Origin: Planctomycetaceae bacterium
GTDB lineage: Bacteria; Planctomycetota; Planctomycetia; Pirellulales; Thermoguttaceae
Direction: 5' to 3'
DNA length: 17,341 nucleotides
Assembly (NCBI GenBank): GCA_031267635.1
Contig: JAIRYX010000073.1
Span: forward strand, 1-17,341
The position numbers and the translations under genes are program-made. This document shows, piece after piece, positions 12,522 through 17,341 of this stretch (positions are counted from its first letter, which is position 1; each line of letters opens with the position of its first letter). The notes beneath the pieces are model-generated. The model was not told the DNA's origin, did no database searches, and saw nothing but the letters and a program-made list of their open reading frames with translations.

Positions 12522-13712
12522 ATGTTTCTTCCCAAAGGTTATCGGTTTGCGGGCGTTTACTCCGGCGTGAAACTCGACGTAGAAAAATTGGATTTGTCGT
12601 TGATTGTCTCCGACTTTCCGTCAACGGCGGCGGGCGTTTATACGTCGAATTTATTTTGCGGCGCGTCGGTTCGCGTGGATCGAGCGCGGACGCCGGGAAC
12701 CGGTTTTCGTGCCGTTGTGACCAACTCCGGTTGCGCCAACGCTTGTACCGGCGAACGCGGCGTGAAAGATGCGGAAGAAATGGCAGCGGTTGCCGCCGAA
12801 ACAATCGGCGCGTCGCGCGAAACGGGTTTGGTCATGTCCACCGGCGTTATCGGCGAGTTTCTGCCGCTCGACAAAATCCGCACGGGAATCGTGAAAGCAG
12901 GCGAGCGACTCGGCAACGACACAGCGGCGTTTGAATACGCGGCACGCGGAATGATGACGACTGACACGCATCCGAAAATCGCGTCGCGGCAACTGACGCT
13001 CAAAAACGGAGCCGTCATTTCTATCGCCGGAATGTGTAAAGGTGCGGCGATGATCGCACCGAATATGGCAACGATGCTTGCTGTCGTGATGACCGACGCC
13101 GCGTTGCCGCCGGAACAGGCACAAACATTGCTCAAGTCCACAGTGGACGACACGTTCAATTGTATCGCGGTCGAGGGACACATGAGTACGTGCGACACGG
13201 TGTTGTTTCTCGCCAACGGCGCCGCAAACTCCGATCCGCTTGACGCGGCGGATTTTCCGGCGTTTGCCGAAGCGTTCCAAGAAGTTTGCCTTGATTTGGC
13301 ACGTGCGATTCCGAATGACGGCGAGGGAATCACGCATCTGATAACAATTGACGTTACCGGTTGCAAAAACCGCGAGACCGCAAAAATTATCGCAAAATCA
13401 ATCGCCACCGACGTGCTGGTCAAAACTGCGGTTGCCGGAGCCGATCCGAATTGGGGACGCATCGTTTCTGCGGCGGGATATTCCGGCGTTGCGTTTGATA
13501 TTACGAAAGTTGGTTTGCGTGTCAACGGTTTTGAATTGTTTCGCAACGGCACGCCACAAAAATTTGACGCTCAAGCGGTTTCCGATTCGATGCGGAATAA
13601 CCGCAATATTGACATTGTGATTTCATTCGATGAAGGAAACGCAAACTTTCGTTTCTGGACAACTGACCTTACCGAAGAATACGTTCGGCTCAACGCGGAT
13701 TATCATACGTAA
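12522..13712 (+). CDS. argJ: Glutamate N-acetyltransferase / N-acetylglutamate synthase ArgJ
   Basis: ArgJ acts in arginine biosynthesis in the cytosol. It moves the acetyl group from N-acetylornithine to glutamate and, in bifunctional versions, also makes N-acetylglutamate from acetyl-CoA. The start at 12522 (MFLPKGYRF) is preceded by AAGGA seven bases upstream; an in-frame ATG at 12483 lacks such a site. The product has 396 residues, normal for the family. Visible motifs are SGCANACTG (69-77), the oxyanion-hole segment STGVIG (106-111), and the self-cleavage and nucleophile motif KGAAMIAPNMATML (173-186), in which the chain should be cut between A183 and T184 to give the two subunits with T184 as nucleophile. 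DPNWGR near the C-terminal third is also conserved. No other arginine gene is nearby. Whether it is mono- or bifunctional cannot be read from the sequence. Confidence 0.95.
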   Translation: MFLPKGYRFAGVYSGVKLDVEKLDLSLIVSDFPSTAAGVYTSNLFCGASVRVDRARTPGTGFRAVVTNSGCANACTGERGVKDAEEMAAVAAETIGASRETGLVMSTGVIGEFLPLDKIRTGIVKAGERLGNDTAAFEYAARGMMTTDTHPKIASRQLTLKNGAVISIAGMCKGAAMIAPNMATMLAVVMTDAALPPEQAQTLLKSTVDDTFNCIAVEGHMSTCDTVLFLANGAANSDPLDAADFPAFAEAFQEVCLDLARAIPNDGEGITHLITIDVTGCKNRETAKIIAKSIATDVLVKTAVAGADPNWGRIVSAAGYSGVAFDITKVGLRVNGFELFRNGTPQKFDAQAVSDSMRNNRNIDIVISFDEGNANFRFWTTDLTEEYVRLNADYHT

Positions 13713-13945
13713 GACGCTTAAATGTATCGCCGGAATGGGCACGCATTGTGCCGGAAAAATCTCTCGTTCTCATCCAACCGTATGAACGATTGCCGTTGAT
13801 TCGATTGATTCCCGATGCGTATGCTCTAGTTTTTACATCAGAAAAAACGAGAGGGATGAAAGCGTTTTGTCTTCCGCCGAAAACATGTTATGCTATTACA
13901 AGATACCTCTATTGCCCGATAAATTTACTGAAAAAGAAGGATTTT

Positions 13946-14143
13946 ATGACGTCCAACTATCAGACAGAAAAGCCGTTGACCTGTCCGGTTTGCGAAAAGA
14001 TTTTTTCCATCCACGACGAACACATTGCAATGCCGTTTTGTTCGCTGCGATGTAAACAAATTGACGCAATGCGATGGTTCAATGAACAATATTCCATGCC
14101 GATTGAGAAAAAAGAAACCGATGATTTTGGCGAGTTGGAGTAA
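13946..14143 (+). CDS. yacG: DNA gyrase inhibitor / zinc-finger protein YacG
   Basis: The 65-residue protein has the YacG zinc-binding pattern C13-x2-C16-x15-C32-x3-C36, followed by the family segment PFCSLRCKQID (30-40), a tryptophan (W44) and QYSMP. In E. coli, YacG binds GyrB and inhibits gyrase; the zinc site holds the small fold together. The start was chosen at 13946 because AGAAGGA lies just upstream. A longer frame from 13748 exists, but its first 66 codons show no family similarity. The gene follows argJ by 233 bases on the same strand. TTGTCT and TATGCT 16 bases apart (about 13867-13894) are a weak possible own promoter. Confidence 0.85.
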   Translation: MTSNYQTEKPLTCPVCEKIFSIHDEHIAMPFCSLRCKQIDAMRWFNEQYSMPIEKKETDDFGELE

Positions 14144-14516
14144 CTCAAACATCCCGCGAACGGGTAATACTCCCCAAAAACAAATAAGCAGAAACAAGTT
14201 ATTGTCAATAGATAAATATCGTATTACAGTCAATGCTTTCTATTGTTCAATAAAAATCTATCCTGTTTTTAGAACGCTTGTTGGTAATGAATTTTGATAC
14301 AAGGATTTAGTTCTGCTCATTGATTGAGTTCTACTCATTTTGGAACGTTCGGCTCATGTTTCTGGCTTATTAACGCAATGTGAGAAAGAGATGACCGACT
14401 CCGGAAGAAAGATTTGATTTTGCGTGTGGATCGTTTGATGCTTGTGAAATTTACCGGAAATATTACAATTTGTGAATCGTATTTTTTCTTTCACTCAAAT
14501 ATTCTTAACGTTTCCG
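14144..14516. other. Spacer between yacG and the NifS-like gene
   Basis: No gene is seen in this 373-base gap. It contains a three-fold repeated motif (14309-14358), listed separately. A small CCCG/CGGG hairpin lies just after yacG (about 14153-14164) but lacks a T-run. Confidence 0.5.
14309..14358 (+). promoter_or_regulatory. Three phased GTTCTRCTCATT-like boxes, possible operator
   Basis: AGTTCTGCTCATT (14309-14321), AGTTCTACTCATT (14327-14339) and a weaker CGTTCGGCTCATG (14346-14358) repeat at 18- and 19-base intervals, about 160-210 bases before the NifS-like start. The spacing suggests repeated binding of one protein about two helical turns apart. Confidence 0.35.
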
Positions 14517-15656
14517 ATGCGATTAATTTATCTTGACTACAATACAACGACTCCTGTTGCGCCGGAAGCACAGGAGGCGGTTTTTCCGTTTCTTTCCGAA
14601 TACTACGGCAATCCGTCCAGTCAATACGTGCTTGGAAGAGCGGTGTTCGAGGTATTAGAGGAATCGCGGTTTCATCTGGCAAATTTGCTGCGTTGCGAGC
14701 GAAGCGAAATTATTTTCACGTCCGGCGGTACGGAAAGTTGCAATTTGGCGTTGATCGGCACGGCATTTTGTGTTGCACCTCGCGGTTCCGGTCATTTGGT
14801 TGTTTCGTCGATTGAACATCCGTCCGTGTTGCAAACCGCGAAATTTCTTGAATCCATCGGTTACGGTTTATCTATCGTAACGCCGAACAATCAGGGAATC
14901 ATCGATCCGGAAAGCGTTATGGAGGCGATTCAGGAAAACACGTTTCTTGTAAGCGTTACGCTGGCGCATCATGAAACGGGAATTTTGCAGCCGATTTCGC
15001 AAATTGCCGAACGTTGCCGTTTGGCGGGAGTGTTGGTTCACACCGACGCGTGTCAAGCGGTCGGGAAAATTCCGGTACATATCGCACGGCTGAACGTTGA
15101 CCTCCTTTCAATGAGCGGTCACAAAATGTACGCTCCTAAAGGCGTCGGCGTATTATTTGTCCGGCACGGCACGCCGATTCTACCGATTTTGCACGGTGAA
15201 GGAAACGAATGCGGACTTCGTTCCGGGACAGAAAATGTGCCGGGAATCGTCGCGCTTGGCAAAATGGCAAACATCACCGAAAAATACATGCAGCAATCCA
15301 TGGAACGGATGATAAATTTTCGCAATCAGCTTGAAACAATATTGACTGATGTTGTGCCGAAACTGCTTATCAACGGAAAAGAGACGGAACGCCTGCCGAA
15401 CACTTCGTCGCTGACATTTCCGCATGTTTTTTCCGACCAAATGCAGCAACGTTTGCAGGAGCTTTGTTTTTCAACGAGTTCCGCACCACTAGGACGCAAC
15501 GACAAAATCTCTCCGATGCTTTCCGCACTCGGACGTTCCGCCGCCCAAGTACAAGGAACGCTCCGCCTCAGCGTTGGACGTTTTAATTCCGAAGAACAAA
15601 TTGTCCGCGCCGCAGAGCTGCTTGTTTCCGCATGGGAGAATTTGAAAAAGGAATGA
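14517..15656 (+). CDS. NifS/IscS-family PLP protein lacking the catalytic cysteine
   Basis: The 379-residue protein has the class-V aminotransferase fold of cysteine desulfurases, which remove sulfur from cysteine for Fe-S clusters and thiolated tRNAs. The start at 14517 (MRLIYLDYNTTTP) matches the family N-terminus; an upstream GTG at 14472 adds 15 unlikely residues. PLP-site features are intact: GGTESCNLA (70-78), EHPSV with H101, HTDACQAVGK (175-184), the Schiff-base lysine K203 in SGHKMYAPKG, RSGTENVPG (235-243), and LRLSVGRFNSEE near the C-terminus. The mobile loop that should read SSGSACTS reads STSSAPLG, placing Pro324 where the catalytic Cys belongs, with no gap in the alignment. The usual NNE before the PLP ring is HHE (151-153). 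Normal desulfurase activity is therefore unlikely. A lyase acting on selenocysteine or another substrate, or a non-catalytic role, is inferred. No Fe-S scaffold gene is adjacent. Confidence 0.9.
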   Translation: MRLIYLDYNTTTPVAPEAQEAVFPFLSEYYGNPSSQYVLGRAVFEVLEESRFHLANLLRCERSEIIFTSGGTESCNLALIGTAFCVAPRGSGHLVVSSIEHPSVLQTAKFLESIGYGLSIVTPNNQGIIDPESVMEAIQENTFLVSVTLAHHETGILQPISQIAERCRLAGVLVHTDACQAVGKIPVHIARLNVDLLSMSGHKMYAPKGVGVLFVRHGTPILPILHGEGNECGLRSGTENVPGIVALGKMANITEKYMQQSMERMINFRNQLETILTDVVPKLLINGKETERLPNTSSLTFPHVFSDQMQQRLQELCFSTSSAPLGRNDKISPMLSALGRSAAQVQGTLRLSVGRFNSEEQIVRAAELLVSAWENLKKE

Positions 15657-15771
15657 AATAGAATTAAAGCGACCATAGGACTCTGGGGAATTTTGAGGGA
15701 CAGGATGATTTCTCTGAAAAAGAAAGGGAAAAGTCAGAAAACGAAATGGAAAAGCCGTTCGGGTAACCCTA

Positions 15772-15814
15772 CAGCTGTCCGGTGCGGATGTATTTGGTTT
15801 GGGCAACTGAATAG
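15772..15814. repeat. Dispersed GGTGCGGAT repeat (partners at 16847 and in the 194-bp loops)
   Basis: CAGCTGTCCGGTGCGGAT... matches 16847-16884 closely in the same orientation and the loops of the 194-bp repeats in reverse. Its ends (CAGTTGCCC-like and GGGCAACTGAATAG) are inverted, so the unit is an imperfect palindrome. It ends directly at the stop codon of the QueG-like gene. Confidence 0.6.
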
Positions 15815-16666
15815 CTACGTTGAATCTAAATTCATCATAGAATTTCTATCTTCACATGGAACTCCTGTTTGACATAATCCACATCCAGAACCTGCTTTTG
15901 CGTCTCCTCCATAAGAAACCGCCAATTTGCTTGAATCTTCGCCGTAAACATATTGATAACATTTAATTTTATCATGCCCTTTTTTAGTAATCGCATTTAC
16001 TGGACATCGGTCAATGCAAGCGCCGCATTTATTTTTACTACAAAAAAAGCAATTTTCCGTATATTCTTTTGCCTTTATTATATCGGCTTCTATTATTAAA
16101 CTTGTCACTACGGAAATCAGACGAATCGCCATTCCTTTTTCAGTAATAAATCCATCATTTAAGCTAAAAGTACCAAGACCAGCGGCATAGGCGATATGGC
16201 GTTCAGACCAAATTGAACTTGGTCCGGTAGGAGTTCTATAAGTTTTAAACCAAGATGCCATATATGGTGAAACTGCTTTATATCCCATGCCGGATAGTAG
16301 AGATTCCATAAACAGGGCAACTTTTTTAATAATACCATCACCGAAGGTACGGTTTAGCATCCACTCTTTAGACGGCCAGACCTTCTGTTTTCTATTGCTT
16401 TCCCTGATTTTTTTATTTATAGGCAATACAACACTGATCACGGTTCCATTGTGAAAACTGTCCTTCCCAAAAGCCGTTTCATAGGCTTCTTTGGGGGTTA
16501 AATGTTCAGAACCAATTATTTTTTTATAATCACAAAAAAGAGGATTATCCGCTGAAGCAAATTGTATAATCGGTTCATCGAAAAAACGGTCATTTGTTTC
16601 ATTAAACCAATTTTCTTTATCATTCATTACAAATTCTTTAATTGCCTGAATAAGTTTTTCTTTCAT
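15815..16666 (-). CDS. QueG-like double [4Fe-4S] protein
   Basis: The 283-residue protein resembles the core of epoxyqueuosine reductase (QueG) and related double-cluster proteins. SERHIAYAAGLGTFSLNDGF (154-173) corresponds to the QueG segment around NERAWAARAGLG. Cluster ligands follow: C206-x2-C209, C214-x2-C217-x3-C221-P, C236 and C262-x2-C265-x5-C271. True QueG is longer (379 residues in E. coli), with a C-terminal HEAT-like tRNA-binding part that is missing here, so the last step of queuosine synthesis is not assured; it could be another reductase of this superfamily. The coding sequence looks more AT-rich than its neighbours (many AAA and ATA codons), suggesting acquisition by transfer. 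No clear ribosome binding site precedes the ATG. It is convergent with the NifS-like gene, and its stop codon touches a dispersed repeat. Confidence 0.82.
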   Translation of the reverse strand: MKEKLIQAIKEFVMNDKENWFNETNDRFFDEPIIQFASADNPLFCDYKKIIGSEHLTPKEAYETAFGKDSFHNGTVISVVLPINKKIRESNRKQKVWPSKEWMLNRTFGDGIIKKVALFMESLLSGMGYKAVSPYMASWFKTYRTPTGPSSIWSERHIAYAAGLGTFSLNDGFITEKGMAIRLISVVTSLIIEADIIKAKEYTENCFFCSKNKCGACIDRCPVNAITKKGHDKIKCYQYVYGEDSSKLAVSYGGDAKAGSGCGLCQTGVPCEDRNSMMNLDST

Positions 16667-16698
16667 ACTAAACTAATGCTAACTTTCTTGTATAAGAC

Positions 16699-16704
16699 AT
16701 TATA
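16699..16704 (-). promoter_or_regulatory. -10 box of the QueG-like gene
   Basis: On the minus strand TATAAT is a perfect -10 hexamer, 32 bases before the ATG. No convincing -35 is seen at 16-18 bases; the upstream DNA is A/T-rich. Confidence 0.35.
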
Positions 16705-16804
16705 TTAGATTGTTTTTTATAATATTTTCAGAAAATTCCAGTCCCTACTGCACATAAAGCTCTGGCTCTAGTGACGATTTGACAGTGTTTGCGCAACAAA
16801 GATC

Positions 16805-16894
16805 GGGGCGGCAATAGGAATATTTTCCGGTGAAACAGTAACTATTCAGTTGCCCGGTGCGGATTTATTGGGCTTGGGAAACTGACGCCATAGT
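16805..16894. repeat. Composite dispersed repeat related to the 2-kb repeat region
   Basis: Positions 16806-16834 match 11774-11802. From about 16836 to 16872 the reverse complement matches the loop of the 194-bp repeats (CCAATAAATCCGCACCGGGC, then AACTGAATAGTTACT). Positions 16847-16884 match 15772-15810 directly. The ends ACTATTCAGTT and AACTGACGCCATAGT are inverted. Confidence 0.6.
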
Positions 16895-16900
16895 TTACTA

Positions 16901-16956
16901 TTGCGTTTTCCAATATTGTCCCCCAAAAACGAAATAATCAGGATGTGTTTGAGAAT
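16901..16956. repeat. Dispersed repeat, copy B (partner at 10792-10846)
   Basis: It matches the end of the gene remnant near 10800, but in the corresponding frame the stop codon is lost and the reading frame upstream is broken. This supports debris of the same unknown gene. Confidence 0.5.
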
Positions 16957-17044
16957 TGTTTACAGAATTTAAACTTTGCTGTCATAAATGATTTCAAGAG
17001 ACGCGGTGTTTTTCCGAAACGCCGCATCGTCCATTTCTTATTTT

Positions 17045-17341
17045 CTATTTTAACGCTTTTTCAAATTCAGCAAGCGTTGTACAATCATAAGCAAAATCTG
17101 CCAAATTCTCAAGTTTTTCAAGATTAGTAATTGCAAAAAGACGTTTCTCAATTTTTTTCGGAACTTGTTTAAAACGCTTATTCAGCGTGCGCAAAATGGC
17201 TTTACTTTCTCTTTTGACTTCGCCTTGTTCAAATCCTTCCTCAACGAGTTGGTCTAAAACAGATACTGACATATTTTTTACTCCTTCTTGCTTAAATTTT
17301 TCTTTAAGTTGATTGGAAAGTTCTCGTGTAAAATATTTTCC
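17045..17341 (-). CDS. C-terminal part of an Rpn/DUF4351-like protein (runs off the right edge)
   Basis: The minus-strand frame is open to the window edge and gives 97 residues ending at 17045. An internal ATG at 17272 is preceded by more in-frame codons (KYFTRELSNQLKEKF...) and is probably not the true start. The visible part has the pattern EEGFEQGEVKRESKAILRTL, then RFKQVPKKIEKRL and a short helical end around LENLADFA...LAEFEKAL. This matches the C-terminal region common in Rpn-type PD-(D/E)XK nuclease/transposase-like proteins. The nuclease core would lie outside the window, so function is by resemblance only. Such genes are often multi-copy and associated with genome rearrangement, which fits the repeats next to it. 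Confidence 0.6.
   Translation of the reverse strand, partial: GKYFTRELSNQLKEKFKQEGVKNMSVSVLDQLVEEGFEQGEVKRESKAILRTLNKRFKQVPKKIEKRLFAITNLEKLENLADFAYDCTTLAEFEKALK

Larger units (their letters stand above)
16667..17044. other. Repeat-containing spacer left of the truncated Rpn-like gene
   Basis: No intact gene is seen. The stretch contains a -10 box for the QueG-like gene and two dispersed repeats (16805-16894 and 16901-16956). The plus-strand open frame 16945-17127 overlaps a repeat and the opposite-strand Rpn-like gene and is judged a shadow. Confidence 0.5.

Noticed and set aside
12638..13552. 304-codon minus-strand frame opposite argJ.
   Set aside because: argJ motifs are fully intact on the plus strand; the antisense frame has no recognisable features.
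13761..13853. CTCTCGTT and AACGAGAG inverted pair between argJ and yacG.
   Set aside because: The arms are only 8 bp with a 77-base loop and no T-run, so it is probably chance.
13748..13945. Possible 66-residue N-terminal extension of YacG.
   Set aside because: YacG family proteins start close to the first CxxC, and the good ribosome binding site is at 13935-13941.
14472..14516. Upstream GTG start for the NifS-like protein.
   Set aside because: The extra 15 residues have no family counterpart; the family N-terminus begins with the MxxIYLDYNxTTP pattern at 14517.

Overview
The window looks like a chromosomal piece from a Gram-negative-type bacterium, most likely a member of the Planctomycetota. 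The reasons are modest. There is an RND metal pump and a lipoprotein with a lipobox. Two WCxEHxxxExxCxxC motifs resemble those I associate with planctomycete RND adaptor proteins. A DUF4351/Rpn-like protein end sits at the right edge, and coding blocks of moderate GC are separated by long, AT-rich, repeat-filled gaps. No rRNA, tRNA, CRISPR array or complete insertion sequence is visible.

Layout. Positions 1-167 (minus) hold the start of an unidentified membrane-anchored protein cut by the window edge. Positions 765-5530 (minus) form a heavy-metal locus read from right to left: a small secreted Cys-rich protein, a lipoprotein with two metal-binding-type Cys/His motifs, and a complete CzcA-type RND pump. 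The adaptor (CzcB) and outer-membrane channel (CzcC) that normally accompany such a pump are absent here. Positions 6018-8807 (plus) encode pyruvate, phosphate dikinase with its own promoter candidate, a leader hairpin and an unusual cysteine-rich C-terminal tail. A shared two-way terminator separates it from a convergent SelA-like PLP-fold protein (8974-10452, minus) in which the PLP-binding lysine position appears to be glycine.

From 10453 to 12521 there are about 2 kb with no intact gene. This stretch holds a 23-bp tandem array, two copies of a 194-bp palindromic element, a 130-bp element with inverted ends, and a probable gene remnant. Then come argJ (12522), yacG (13946) and a cysteine-desulfurase-family protein (14517), all on the plus strand. 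The last of these has proline where the catalytic cysteine should be. On the right are a minus-strand QueG-like double [4Fe-4S] protein that looks more AT-rich than its neighbours, further copies of the dispersed repeats, and a truncated Rpn/DUF4351-like C-terminus.

How they work together. The metal genes are one plausible functional unit (periplasmic metal capture plus efflux). The others are housekeeping functions: PEP/pyruvate interconversion, arginine biosynthesis and gyrase control. The most striking theme is altered catalytic residues in three recognisable enzymes: the SelA-like protein (no Lys), the NifS-like protein (no Cys) and PPDK (altered phospho-His loop plus a Cys-rich tail). 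The SelA/NifS pair hints at sulfur or selenium chemistry, but the genes are not in one operon and that link is inference.
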